Positions 36,612 to 45,448 are shown, numbered from the stretch's first letter. The stretch: 64,000 bases of DNA from Devosia limi DSM 17137 (GCF_900128975.1 NZ_FQVC01000001.1:62001-126000); one strand, 5' to 3'. Made by a program: numbers and translations. The notes: generated by a model from the sequence alone, not told the origin.

Positions 36612-37933
36612 GGGCGGTCCTCATCAAGCCGGATCATTTCGGCCTTGAACTGGTGGGCAATCTGCAGCGCGTCGCGCAGCGTCTTCTTGGTATCGAGCGT
36701 CTGGACCTGCCGGTTGCGCATCAGCCAGCGGCCGGCGACCATGCTGTCAGTCACATCGCTGGGCATGGTGGCAAAGACCAGCGCCGAATAGACGTCGTAG
36801 ATCGGATGCAGGCGCGGCGCATCGAGGCTGATGCGAATGAGATCGGCCTGCTTGCCGGCTTCGAGCGAACCGGTCTTGAGATTGAGGCTGAGGACGCGCG
36901 CGCCTTCGATGGTGGCAATGCGGATCACCTCGGCGGCCGGCAGGGGCTTGCGCGATCCGGCCAGCAGCTTGGCGAACATCGAGACCGGCGCGAACTGGCT
37001 GAACAGATCCAGCGTGTTGCCGCTCATGGCGCCATCGCTGCCCATGCCGACCGGCAGGCCGGCATTTCGCAGCTTTTCGACCGGAGCAATGCCGCGCCCG
37101 GCCTTGCCATTGGAGCGCGGATTGGTGGCCACGGTCACCTGATGCTCGGACATCATGGTAATGTCGGCGCCATCAAGCTGCAGGCAATGGGCGCAGATCA
37201 GGTTGGGCTTGAGTAGCCCGGAATCGCGGGTGACGGCGACAGTGGACTGGCCGTGATTGTCCATCGCCCACTGCACTTCCAGCGTGCTCTCTGCCAGGTG
37301 CATCTGCACCGGCACATCGGGGTGATCGGCCGACCATTGGGCAATGCGCTCCATGACCTTGAGGCCGGTGGAGTATGGCGCGTGCGGCGCAATCGAGGGC
37401 GTCACCAGCGGATGGCCGGCGAATTCCTCGACCAATTGCCCGACGCGGGCAAAACCTTCGTCGAAATCCTTGTGATCGGGCGGATCGAAATCGGCAAGCG
37501 TCTGGCCAACGATGGCGCGCAGGCCCGATGCCTCGGCGACGCGGCCGACTTCGGTTTCGAAGTAATACATGTCGGCGACGGTGGTGACGCCACCCTGGAT
37601 CATTTCCAGCGCCGAGAGCGCGGAGCCGGCCCGCACCATTTCGGCGGAGACAAATTTGCGTTCCAGCGGCAGGATGTAGCGGTAGAGCCGGTCATCGACG
37701 TCTTCGCCAAGGCCGCGGAACACCGACATGCCCATATGGCAGTGCGGATTGACCATGCCGGGCATGACGATATCGCCACCGCAGTCGATGATCTCGGCGC
37801 CGTCGATGGTTGGGGGCGTACCACTGCCGAGCGCGGTGATGGTGGTGCCGTCGATCTGCACCCAGCCCGGATTGTGCTGGGTCATGGTGTCGTCGAGGGT
37901 CAGAACCCAAGCATTGGTCAGGACAATGGTCAT
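36608..37933 (-). CDS. MTA/SAH-deaminase-like amidohydrolase
   Basis: Amidohydrolase-superfamily deaminase of 441 residues in the TrzA/AtzA/MtaD group, acting on adenosine-like or other aminated heterocycles. The metal sites are MVNPHCHMGMS near residue 60, MHLAEST near 210, LICAHCLQLDG near 243 and VGMGSDGAMSGNTLDLF near 297. The GSDGA(x)SGN motif is shared with SAH/MTA deaminases and relatives. Placement beside ade, nucleoside hydrolases and an ABC importer supports a purine-related substrate (inference). Chlorohydrolase or guanine deaminase activity is the alternative. Confidence 0.85.
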   Translation of the reverse strand: MTIVLTNAWVLTLDDTMTQHNPGWVQIDGTTITALGSGTPPTIDGAEIIDCGGDIVMPGMVNPHCHMGMSVFRGLGEDVDDRLYRYILPLERKFVSAEMVRAGSALSALEMIQGGVTTVADMYYFETEVGRVAEASGLRAIVGQTLADFDPPDHKDFDEGFARVGQLVEEFAGHPLVTPSIAPHAPYSTGLKVMERIAQWSADHPDVPVQMHLAESTLEVQWAMDNHGQSTVAVTRDSGLLKPNLICAHCLQLDGADITMMSEHQVTVATNPRSNGKAGRGIAPVEKLRNAGLPVGMGSDGAMSGNTLDLFSQFAPVSMFAKLLAGSRKPLPAAEVIRIATIEGARVLSLNLKTGSLEAGKQADLIRISLDAPRLHPIYDVYSALVFATMPSDVTDSMVAGRWLMRNRQVQTLDTKKTLRDALQIAHQFKAEMIRLDEDRP

Positions 37934-37962
37934 GGGGTCGGCCGTGCTGGATTAAAGCGAAG

Positions 37963-38087
37963 CGACCCCCACCCTGGCCCTCCCCTCAAGGGGGAGGGAA
38001 TGATGGAGCCGCACTCACGGTGATGTTCAGGACGTGACGACGGGAAGGCCCCCCTCCCCCCTGAGAGGAGGGTCGGGGTGGGGGTCG
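37963..38087. repeat. 125-bp element with 12-bp perfect terminal inverted repeats
   Basis: CGACCCCCACCC at 37963-37974 and its exact complement at 38076-38087 bound the unit. Inside are two C-rich/G-rich hairpins, CCCTCCCCTC/GGGGGAGGG-like and CCCTCCCCCCTGAGAGGAGGG-like in layout. It lies between the amidohydrolase and ABC ATPase genes. A half-unit with the same ACCCCCACCCTG motif and CCCTCCCCCTGAGGGGGAGGG-like hairpin occurs at 18650-18727. Confidence 0.7.
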
Positions 38088-38156
38088 TCGGCGTGGAGCA
38101 GGACAGTGCAGCGACCTCGTGGTTCGCCAAGCTCACCATGAGGTCGAGGGGTCGGC

Positions 38157-39227
38157 TCACGCCACCGGTTCCGGGGCCAGGATGGTGCATTGCTCGGGCA
38201 CGGGGACCAACTTGGCATTGGCACCGATATCGAGCGGACGGGTCAATGGACCGTTGGCGAGCAGATGGCCGGCGGCGGTCTCGCACTGGTACTGGTAGGC
38301 GCGGCCCAGATAGGTGCGCAGGCCCAGCTTGGTGGGGATGCCTTCCACGCTGGCATTGTCGGTGACGGCGAGGCCATCGGCGCGACAGGCCAGGATGAAG
38401 CTATCCGGAATGGTGCCGAACTGTTCAAGCGACAGGGTGATGCGCGCACCGCCTGCCATTTCCGCAGTGATCTTGGCGCCATCGCGGGCAACGACATCCA
38501 TCGGGATCAGGTTTTCGAAGCCGACAAAGCGGGCGACGAAGGCGTTTGCCGGGCGCTGGTACAGCACTTCGGGCGTATCGAGCTGCATGATCCTGCCGGC
38601 ATGCATGATGGCGACGCGATCAGAGATCGAGAACGCCTCTTCCTGGTCGTGCGTGACATAGACCGAGGTGGTGCCGTTGGCGCGCTGCAGCTGGCGGATC
38701 TCGACGCGCATGTCGACACGCAGCTTGGCGTCGAGGTTGGACAAGGGCTCATCGAACATCAGCAGTGGCGGCTCGATGACCAGCGCCCGCGCCAGGGCAA
38801 CGCGTTGCTTCTGGCCGCCCGAAAGCGCGCCGGGCAGACGGTCGGCGAGATGGCCGAGGCCAACGCGCTCGAGCATGGCCCCGACCCGCTTGGCTTTGAC
38901 ATCGCCGGAGACGCCGCGTTGCTTGAGGCCGAAGCCGACATTTTCCGCCACCGACAGGTGCGGGAACAGCGCGTAGTTCTGGAACACCAGGCCGATATTG
39001 CGCTGATGCGCCGGCAGGCGTGTCAGGTCCTTGCCGCCCAGCTCGATCTTGCCCGAGGTAGGCTCGAGGAAGCCGGCGACGAGGCGCAGGGTGGTGGTCT
39101 TGCCGCAACCGGAAGCGCCAAGCAGGGAGACCAGCTCGCCCTCGGCAATTTCGAGCGACAGGTCTTCGAGCACTTTGGTGCTGCCGTAGTGCGCGGTGAT
39201 CGACTGGATCGAGAGGTTTTGGGTCAC
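38157..39227 (-). CDS. PotA-type ABC transporter ATP-binding protein
   Basis: ATPase of a polyamine/Fe3+-type (PotA/FbpC) importer, 356 aa from GTG 39227; a TTG 7 codons upstream overlaps the permease gene and is less likely. Walker A is LLGASGCGKTTTLRL near residue 35, the signature is LSGGQKQRVALARAL near 130, and Walker B is [17 protein letters not shown]-terminal TOBE regulatory domain covers about 270-350. It is the last gene of a four-gene transporter operon (binding protein, two permeases, ATPase). Confidence 0.9.
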   Translation of the reverse strand: MTQNLSIQSITAHYGSTKVLEDLSLEIAEGELVSLLGASGCGKTTTLRLVAGFLEPTSGKIELGGKDLTRLPAHQRNIGLVFQNYALFPHLSVAENVGFGLKQRGVSGDVKAKRVGAMLERVGLGHLADRLPGALSGGQKQRVALARALVIEPPLLMFDEPLSNLDAKLRVDMRVEIRQLQRANGTTSVYVTHDQEEAFSISDRVAIMHAGRIMQLDTPEVLYQRPANAFVARFVGFENLIPMDVVARDGAKITAEMAGGARITLSLEQFGTIPDSFILACRADGLAVTDNASVEGIPTKLGLRTYLGRAYQYQCETAAGHLLANGPLTRPLDIGANAKLVPVPEQCTILAPEPVA

Positions 39228-39237
39228 GGCGCGGTCT

Positions 39238-40026
39238 CTACTTGGCAAGGAAGGTCAGGCCCAGGGTACGCTCGACGATGGCCATCACGCCAACGGTGAG
39301 CGCCATGAGCAGCACCGATACCGACGCCACTGTCGGATCGAAGAACTGCTCCATATGAGCCAGGATCTGGATGGGAAGGGTGGAAATGCCCGGGCCGGTC
39401 ATGAAAATCGAGATCGACACGTCATTGATCGAGGTGATGAAGCACAGGATGAAGGCTGCGATCACACCCGAACGGACATTGGGCAGAAGGATGGTGAAGA
39501 AGGTTTTCAGCGGCGGCGAGCCCAGGCTGATCGCCGCTTCCTCGATGGAGAAATCGAACGAGGCCAGCGAGGCGCTGATGACGCGCACCACATAGGGCAG
39601 CACCAGCAGCGTATGGCCGATGATCAGCGACAGGAAGATCGGCGCGCTGAACTCGGCGGCGAAGTTCTTCAGGAGGGCAAAGCCCAGCACCAGTTCAGGG
39701 ACCAGCACTGGCAGCACGAACAGCGTCGAGAGCCAGCCGGGCAGCTGGATGCGGTAGCGGTTGAGCGCATAGGCCGCCGGAATGCCGATCAGCAGCGCAA
39801 TGAAGGTCGAGATGAACGCGATCTGCAGGCTGGTGATGATGGTGCGGCGGAAGGCACTGATGGCGAAGATGTTTTCGAACCAGCGCAGCGACAGGCCCTG
39901 CGGCGGGAAGGTCAGGTAGGTGGTATTGCTCAGGGCGGAACCAATCACGATGACCAGCGGGCCGACGAGGAAGATGAAGACGAAAACCGTGAAGACGATC
40001 AGGGCGGGGTGAATCTTGCTGGTCAT
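39238..40026 (-). CDS. PotC-type ABC transporter permease
   Basis: Inner-membrane permease of 262 residues with six hydrophobic helices. The coupling-loop (EAA) motif is SIEEAAISLGSPPLKTFFTI near residue 170, which docks on the ATPase. Its ATG (40026) overlaps the stop of the first permease by one base, giving TGATG coupling. The ATPase gene follows after a short overlap or 10 bp, depending on its start. Confidence 0.9.
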   Translation of the reverse strand: MTSKIHPALIVFTVFVFIFLVGPLVIVIGSALSNTTYLTFPPQGLSLRWFENIFAISAFRRTIITSLQIAFISTFIALLIGIPAAYALNRYRIQLPGWLSTLFVLPVLVPELVLGFALLKNFAAEFSAPIFLSLIIGHTLLVLPYVVRVISASLASFDFSIEEAAISLGSPPLKTFFTILLPNVRSGVIAAFILCFITSINDVSISIFMTGPGISTLPIQILAHMEQFFDPTVASVSVLLMALTVGVMAIVERTLGLTFLAK

Positions 40027-40850
40027 CAAACGGCCATCGGGTTGAGGCGGCGGGCAATACGGGTCATCAGCAGCACGACGACGATGGTGATGACCACCAT
40101 GATCGCGGCGATGGTGGAAGCGCTGACCCAGTCGAAGATGACCATGGCCTGCTGATACATCAGCGTGCCCATCACCATCTGGCTTTCGCCGCCGAGCAAT
40201 TGCGGCGTGGCATAGGCGGTGAAGCTGCCGGTAAAGACCAGCACGGCGCCGACGATGAGGCCGGGCACGGCCAGCGGGAAGATGACCTGGCGGAACGTGG
40301 CCGAGGGTTTGGCGCCCAGCGAGGCCGAGGCCTGGATGAGGTCATCGGGAATGGATTCGAGCACCCCGACCAGGGTCAGGATCATCAGCGGCACAAAGAG
40401 ATAGACCATGGCGACGATCACGGCGCCCTGCGTATAGAGCATGGTCATCGGCTCGCCGATCAGGCCGAGCGAGACCAGCGTCGAATTGAGGATGCCGTTC
40501 TTGCCCAGGATGATCATCCAGGCAAAGGAGCGGACCACGACGCCGGTCAGCAGCGGGAAAACCGCGGCGATGATCAGGATGGATTTGAGCCAACCCGGCG
40601 CGCGCGACACGACATAGGCCGTGAGAAAACCGATAGCCAGCGCGATCACCGTGGTGATGAACGAGATCTGGATGGTGCGCCACAGCACGGTGCGACGGAA
40701 GCCGCTGCCGAAAAACGAGATATAGGGCGCGAAGATGCCGTTGGGCGTCATGAAGGTGGTGGCGATCGTTGCCAGCACCGGAAAGATCAGAAACACCACG
40801 ACGAGCAGTGTGCCGGGGGAGGCCAGAGTCCAGCCAGAGTAACGCTTCAT
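40026..40850 (-). CDS. PotB-type ABC transporter permease
   Basis: First permease of the importer, 274 aa, six transmembrane helices. The EAA loop lies near residue 195 (IQASASLGAKPSATFRQVIF). The N-terminal segment SGWTLASPGTLLVVVFLIFP and a periplasmic loop with FMTPNGIFAPYISFFG are typical of PotB/FbpB-like permeases. It is separated from the binding-protein gene by 153 bp that hold a GC hairpin at 40976-40996, probably limiting read-through so that the binding protein is made in excess. Confidence 0.9.
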   Translation of the reverse strand: MKRYSGWTLASPGTLLVVVFLIFPVLATIATTFMTPNGIFAPYISFFGSGFRRTVLWRTIQISFITTVIALAIGFLTAYVVSRAPGWLKSILIIAAVFPLLTGVVVRSFAWMIILGKNGILNSTLVSLGLIGEPMTMLYTQGAVIVAMVYLFVPLMILTLVGVLESIPDDLIQASASLGAKPSATFRQVIFPLAVPGLIVGAVLVFTGSFTAYATPQLLGGESQMVMGTLMYQQAMVIFDWVSASTIAAIMVVITIVVVLLMTRIARRLNPMAV

Positions 40851-40975
40851 ATTTGGTTTGACCCCGGATTATTGCCCATCCTCATGGCAGCGTATCGGCC
40901 ACGAGGATGAACCAGGCACGGTATTGGACCTCACGGCTCGTCTAGCTCACCGTGAGGCCGACTGGAATGACTGAA

Positions 40976-40996
40976 GGCGCGGCGGAAGGCCGCGCC
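40976..40996 (-). terminator. Intercistronic hairpin after the binding-protein gene
   Basis: Perfect 8-bp stem GGCGCGGC (40976-40983) with GCCGCGCC (40989-40996). It lies 8 bp past the binding-protein stop, without a T-run. Such hairpins in importer operons usually attenuate or stabilise the upstream message rather than end it fully. A second inverted repeat, CCTCACGG...CCGTGAGG, lies at about 40929-40957. Confidence 0.55.
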
Positions 40997-41003
40997 AAGC
41001 CGA

Positions 41004-42038
41004 TTACATGCCGAACAGCTCGTTCCAGCGATCGACCCAGCCGCCCTTGGCGGCGTTCATCTTGACGTAGTCGATGCGCTGCAGACCGGCGATGGTATCG
41101 GCGCCATAGGTCCACAGGGACGCCTGCTCAGGCGTCAGTTCGACCGACTTCACTACCGGCGCGTCGACACCCTGCTCAGCAAGCTGCTGCTGGATTTCGG
41201 GCGACAGGATGAAGTTGATGAACTCATAGGCGAGTTCGGTATTGGCAGCACCGGTCGGGATGTTGACGGTGTTGACGGTGGCGACTGCGCCATCCGACAG
41301 GTCAGCCCAGACGGCCGTCGGCATTGCTGCCCGAATCTGGGCGAGCGTGAAGTCCTGCGCGATGGCAGCCTTGATCTCGCCAGTCGAGAACAGGTTGATC
41401 ATCTCGGAGCCGGTATTGTAGTTCTTGACCACGTTCGGCTTGAGCTCGGCCAGCGCGGCGAAGGCGCCATCGGCATCTTCAAACGCGTCGACGCCAGCAT
41501 GGTCGCCGGCCTTGAGCACGGTGATCGGGCCGGCAGTGGTGGTCACGTTCGGCAGCGACAGCGACGCGGCCAGGTCCGCACGCCACAGATCGTTCCACGA
41601 GGTGATCGGCGGATTGACGGAGGCGCTGTCATAGACGATGCCGACGCGGCCCAGCGTATAGGCCGGGCCATAACCGCCCTGCGGGTCCTTGGCAATGTCG
41701 TAGACACCTTCAAGGTTTGGCAGCTTGGACTGGTCGATCTTCTGGAACAGGCCAGCTTCGATACCGGTCTGGCTGAAGCTGTCCGACAGGTAAATGACAT
41801 CGACGCCTTCGCCGTTGCGGACCTGGAGCTTGTTGAGGCGCTCGCCGGCATTGCCGGTTTCAAAGATCAGCTCGCAACCACACTGCTCACGGAAGGGGGC
41901 GAGGATGATGGCTTCCATCTTGTCGCCGTTGAAGCCCCACCAGGAGATGGTCAGCGACTTGTCCTGTGCCGATGCCGGCATGGCGGACAACAATGCGGCA
42001 GCCGAAATCACCAGCGCCGAGAGAACCGTCTTTTGCAT
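41004..42038 (-). CDS. PotD/FbpA-like periplasmic solute-binding protein
   Basis: Extracellular binding protein of the type-II periplasmic fold, 344 aa. A Sec signal peptide spans residues 1-22 (MQKTVLSALVISAAALLSAM, cleavage after ASA). The start at ATG 42038 is backed by AAAGGAAA about 7 bases upstream. The mature part opens with LTISWWGFNGDKMEAIILAP, as in spermidine/putrescine- and thiamine-type binders, and contains VIYLSDSF and NLFSTGEIKAAIAQD. Ligand is not assignable by eye; the surrounding purine enzymes suggest a nucleoside or base derivative (inference). Confidence 0.9.
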   Translation of the reverse strand: MQKTVLSALVISAAALLSAMPASAQDKSLTISWWGFNGDKMEAIILAPFREQCGCELIFETGNAGERLNKLQVRNGEGVDVIYLSDSFSQTGIEAGLFQKIDQSKLPNLEGVYDIAKDPQGGYGPAYTLGRVGIVYDSASVNPPITSWNDLWRADLAASLSLPNVTTTAGPITVLKAGDHAGVDAFEDADGAFAALAELKPNVVKNYNTGSEMINLFSTGEIKAAIAQDFTLAQIRAAMPTAVWADLSDGAVATVNTVNIPTGAANTELAYEFINFILSPEIQQQLAEQGVDAPVVKSVELTPEQASLWTYGADTIAGLQRIDYVKMNAAKGGWVDRWNELFGM

Positions 42039-42193
42039 ATTTGGCTTTCCTTTATGGTCGGGAACAGCCGCGTATCCGACAGCTTCCTCCCTGACAATTG
42101 AGCCTATTTTTGCAGCGCCGGCCACGCAAGCCCATTCTTTAGGCTAATGCGGAGCGCCGCCCTTTATCAACGCATTTTGAACTTAATCGGCAA

Positions 42194-42217
42194 GCCCGGC
42201 GCGATCGCGCGCCGGGC
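42194..42217 (-). terminator. Strong hairpin between nucleoside hydrolase and transporter genes
   Basis: Perfect 10-bp stem GCCCGGCGCG (42194-42203) with CGCGCCGGGC (42208-42217) and an ATCG loop, 14 bp past the nucleoside hydrolase stop. It has no T-run, but its position suggests that the nucleoside hydrolase transcript ends or is attenuated here and that the transporter operon uses its own promoter in 42039-42190. Confidence 0.6.
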
Positions 42218-42230
42218 ACCTGCCATCGGA

Positions 42231-43190
42231 TCAGGCCGGGACGAAGGCGATGGACGCTGCGTACATGGCGACGATGCGATCCAGGTCCGCTTCCTCGACC
42301 AGGGTAACGGCGGGCGTGCCCAGGCGGCCCGATGGATCGACCACGGTCATGCCGCGGGTGATCCCGGGTGCCAGCGCCACATCGACGGAGCCGCGCATCG
42401 ACTTGGTGATGATGGACGGATCGATGACGACGGCGGCAGCCAGCGGATCGACGAAGCGGAAATTGTCGCCGCCGCCATAACCCTCGATGGTCTGGCGGGC
42501 ATGGCGCACCAGCGCCTGCGAAAAGGCCTTTTCCGGCCCGGCAGCGAGCGCGGCGAACATCTCTTCGACCTGCTTGCCGGTGATCTTGTGGCTCATGCAG
42601 GGTTCCCACGGCACGACCACGATCTCGATGTCGGCGGCGAAGACGACAGCCGCTGCCTCGGGATCGGCATAGATATTGAACTCGGCGGCGGGTGTGGTGT
42701 TGCCACGACCATAGACGGTGCCGCCCATGATGGTCAGCTGGCCGATACCGTTGATGATGGCCGGCTCAAGGCGCAGCGCCAGCGCCAGATTGGTCAGCGG
42801 GCCGATCATCAGGATATCGACCTTCTCCCCATGCGCACCGGCCTGGCGGAACGTGGTGCGGAGGAATTCCACGGCATCATGGCTGGCGATTTCAGCCGTT
42901 TCCAGCGGGCGCGGCGCGCCGCCCAGACCGTCTTCGCCATGGATGTACTTGGCGTCGATCACGGCCTGAACCATCGGACGGCTGGCGCCCGCATGGACGG
43001 GCGGATTGACCTTGGCCAGCGCCAGGGTCGCCAGAATATTGCGGGTTGCGGCCTCAAGGCCAACATTGCCGAAAACCGTCGTGATCGCGTCGGGGGTGCG
43101 ATCATTTGCGATAAGCATCAACAGCGCCTGCGCGTCGTCAACGCCGCCGTCGGTATCGAGGATCAGGCGATTATGCGTCAAATCAAGCAC
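42231..43190 (-). CDS. Inosine-uridine-type nucleoside hydrolase (second copy)
   Basis: Second N-ribohydrolase, 319 aa from GTG 43190. The calcium/ribose motif is RLILDTDGGVDDAQALLML (residues 8-26), here DTDGG rather than the DTDPG of the first copy. IDILMIGPLTNLALAL and LTIMGGTVYGRGN follow. The C-terminal region has FVDPLAAAVVIDPSI in place of the usual HDP motif, so specificity probably differs from the copy at 32.4 kb. It lies upstream of the ABC importer on the same strand and is divergent from a second adenine-deaminase-family gene. Confidence 0.87.
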   Translation of the reverse strand: MLDLTHNRLILDTDGGVDDAQALLMLIANDRTPDAITTVFGNVGLEAATRNILATLALAKVNPPVHAGASRPMVQAVIDAKYIHGEDGLGGAPRPLETAEIASHDAVEFLRTTFRQAGAHGEKVDILMIGPLTNLALALRLEPAIINGIGQLTIMGGTVYGRGNTTPAAEFNIYADPEAAAVVFAADIEIVVVPWEPCMSHKITGKQVEEMFAALAAGPEKAFSQALVRHARQTIEGYGGGDNFRFVDPLAAAVVIDPSIITKSMRGSVDVALAPGITRGMTVVDPSGRLGTPAVTLVEEADLDRIVAMYAASIAFVPA

Positions 43191-43343
43191 CCCATTGGTG
43201 GAACACAGCCCGAAACTGCCGAGGCAGCCTGGCCCTTTGGGTCGGCGATGTAGCGGCCATGGGCAGGGAAGTCACGCGATTATCGCTGTTTCATCGCGCG
43301 ATGCTGCCGTGTTATCCCCAAATCCAAAGACGAGGTACCTGAC

Positions 43344-45206
43344 TTGACCGCACCTGCCGACCTGTTGATCGACGCCGCCAACGAAATCGCCATCCGCCAG
43401 AAACTGGCCCTGGTGGCGCTGGGAAAACTGCCTGCCGACCGGGCGCTGCGCGTCGGACGGCTGCTCGATGTCAACGGGCGCAACTGGCACGATGACCAGG
43501 AGATCGTCATCTCCGGCCGCCGCATTGCCTGGGTCGGCCCGGCCGGCGCCTATCCCGGCGAAGTGGGCGAGCGGTTCGATGCGCGCCACCTGAGCGCGGT
43601 GCCGGGCTTTGGCGAGGTGCACAAACATATCGAATCGAGCCACCTGACCCCCGAACACGAAGCGGCGCTGGTGCTGCCCTATGGCAATACCTGGACCTGC
43701 GAGGCCAGCCACGAATTCTCCAACGTCAACGGCCCGAAGAACCTGGAATTCTGGCTGACGGCGCGGCTGGCCGGTTCGCCGATGAAAATCTTCCCCCTGC
43801 CCGGCTCGGCCGTGCCGCCAACCGCCTATGAATGGGGCGGCGGACACTTTGGCTATGACGAGCAGCAGAGCTTTCTCAAGCAGCAGCTGATGGTCGCGGG
43901 CCTCGACGAGGTCATGGACTGGCCGGCGGTATGGAATCCCGAGAACCCCTCCTATGAGCGGCTCTGGGGCATGATCCGCGCGACTTTCGAGCAACGCGGC
44001 GTGGTCGAGGGCCATGCCGCCGGCATGCGCGCCATCAACGACATCAATGCCTTCGCCGCCGCTGGCATGGCGTCCGACCACGAAGCGTGGACGCTGGAAG
44101 AGGTGCAGGACAAGCTGCGGCGCGGCCTGTTCATGGAAATCCGGCCGCATTCGCTGCCTGATATCGTCAAGGGCCTGTTGGCAGCCGGACAGCAGGACTG
44201 GTCGCAGTTCGCGCTGTGCACCGATGATCGCTCCTGCTCGGACACGCTCAAGATGGGCGCCACCGACCACAATGTCCGGCTGGCCATCGAAAGCGGGCTG
44301 GCGCCCGAAATCGCCATCCAGCTGGTCACCATCAATCCGGCGCGCCATATGCGGCTGACGCCATGGGTCGGCTCGATTGCGCCGGGCCGCTTTGCCGATA
44401 TCGTGCTGCTGGACGACATTGCCACTCTCTCCATCGCCCAGGTGTGGGCGGATGGCGAGCAGGTTTCCGAGGGCAAGCGCTATATCAAGCCGGTGCCCAG
44501 CATCGACTGGCCGGACTGGGCGACCCACACGGTCAATATCGGGCGTGAACTGACAGCGGACGATTTCGCCATTGCTGCCGCGCCGGGCCGTGACAGCATG
44601 CAGGCCGCCCTGCTGCGGCCGTTCCATTGGGACGATGATTTCATCACCATGGAATTGCCGGTGCGCGATGGGCTGGTGCAGCGCGACGCGAGCCGCAATG
44701 TCACCAAGTTCGCGGTGGTCGACCGGTTCTCGGGCGAAGGCAAGACCGCCAAAATGTTCTGGCTCGGTACTGGCCCCAAAACGGAAGACACCGCACTGGC
44801 CTGCTCGATGGGCCATGACAAGCACAATATCTGGGTGGTCGGCTCATCGGATGCGGCCATGGCCAAGGCGGTCAATGCCCTGCGCCAGAGCCAGGGCGGC
44901 TGGGCGCTGGTGCGCGGCGGCGAACTGGTGGCGACAGTGGGCTATGAGGTCGGCGGACTGATGACCTGCCGCCCGCCGGAAGCTCTGGATGCCGAGATGG
45001 CTGAACTCTATCGGCAGGGCGAAACCATTGAATGGATGTATGAGCCAACCTTCTCGCCGCGTTGGTGGCCCGGCTTCCCGGAGCGGCTGGCCTTTGCCAC
45101 CCTCACCTGCGCGCCCTGGCGTTGGGTGCTGGTCGCACCATCGCCGCTGGCGCCCGAGGGCTTCGTCAACGTGGCGACCGGAGAAACGCACAGCATCGTC
45201 TGGTAG
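43344..45206 (+). CDS. Adenine-deaminase-family amidohydrolase (divergent second copy)
   Basis: 620-residue amidohydrolase related to Ade but clearly diverged from the copy at 33.3 kb. It starts at TTG. The metal motif is VPGFGEVHKHIESSHLTPEH (about 88-107). TCEASHEFSNVNG replaces the usual [24 protein letters not shown] matches the Ade aspartate motif, and the C-terminal Ade domain ends in CSMGHDKHNIWVVGSSD. It lacks the short N-terminus of Ade. It may deaminate another purine or purine-like base. Transcribed alone and divergently from the second nucleoside hydrolase. Confidence 0.87.
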   Translation: MTAPADLLIDAANEIAIRQKLALVALGKLPADRALRVGRLLDVNGRNWHDDQEIVISGRRIAWVGPAGAYPGEVGERFDARHLSAVPGFGEVHKHIESSHLTPEHEAALVLPYGNTWTCEASHEFSNVNGPKNLEFWLTARLAGSPMKIFPLPGSAVPPTAYEWGGGHFGYDEQQSFLKQQLMVAGLDEVMDWPAVWNPENPSYERLWGMIRATFEQRGVVEGHAAGMRAINDINAFAAAGMASDHEAWTLEEVQDKLRRGLFMEIRPHSLPDIVKGLLAAGQQDWSQFALCTDDRSCSDTLKMGATDHNVRLAIESGLAPEIAIQLVTINPARHMRLTPWVGSIAPGRFADIVLLDDIATLSIAQVWADGEQVSEGKRYIKPVPSIDWPDWATHTVNIGRELTADDFAIAAAPGRDSMQAALLRPFHWDDDFITMELPVRDGLVQRDASRNVTKFAVVDRFSGEGKTAKMFWLGTGPKTEDTALACSMGHDKHNIWVVGSSDAAMAKAVNALRQSQGGWALVRGGELVATVGYEVGGLMTCRPPEALDAEMAELYRQGETIEWMYEPTFSPRWWPGFPERLAFATLTCAPWRWVLVAPSPLAPEGFVNVATGETHSIVW

Positions 45207-45218
45207 GAATTGGGATGA

Positions 45219-45293
45219 TGGAGGCCTCGCCCTGGACTTGAACCAAGGGTATGGGGAGTTGCAATCCCCAGCGTAACGCTCCGCCACGAGGCC
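45219..45293 (-). tRNA. tRNA-Cys (anticodon GCA)
   Basis: On the minus strand the acceptor GGCCTCG (45293-45287) pairs with CGAGGCC, followed by discriminator U and an encoded CCA (45221-45219). The anticodon stem GGGGA/TCCCC closes the loop TTGCAAC, giving GCA. The T arm contains GGTTCAAGTCC. The gene is 75 nt and lies 13 bp beyond the stop of the convergent adenine-deaminase-family gene. Confidence 0.94.
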
Positions 45294-45420
45294 ATCGCGG
45301 TCATCTTGCCGTTCACGGGTTAAGACTGCGTTGCCCCGTCGCGCAAAGCGCTGACATCACGCCCTTTTTCCGCGCCTGAACGCGGCGGCATGGGATGCCG
45401 TTTGTTCCATCGACATGAAA

Positions 45421-45448
45421 AGGGCGCCCATTGGGCGCCCTTTTTTTT
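45421..45448. terminator. Intrinsic terminator with long T-run
   Basis: Perfect 9-bp stem AGGGCGCCC (45421-45429) with GGGCGCCCT (45433-45441), an ATT loop and a run of eight T residues. The preceding AAAA extends the stem. The stronger T-run serves plus-strand transcripts from the adenine-deaminase-like gene; on the minus strand TTTT follows the stem after the chemoreceptor gene. Confidence 0.88.

Noticed and set aside
42039..42230. Riboswitch in the leader of the binding-protein gene
   Set aside because: Only a terminator-like hairpin for the upstream gene is clear; no known purine, guanidine, TPP or polyamine aptamer core could be recognised.
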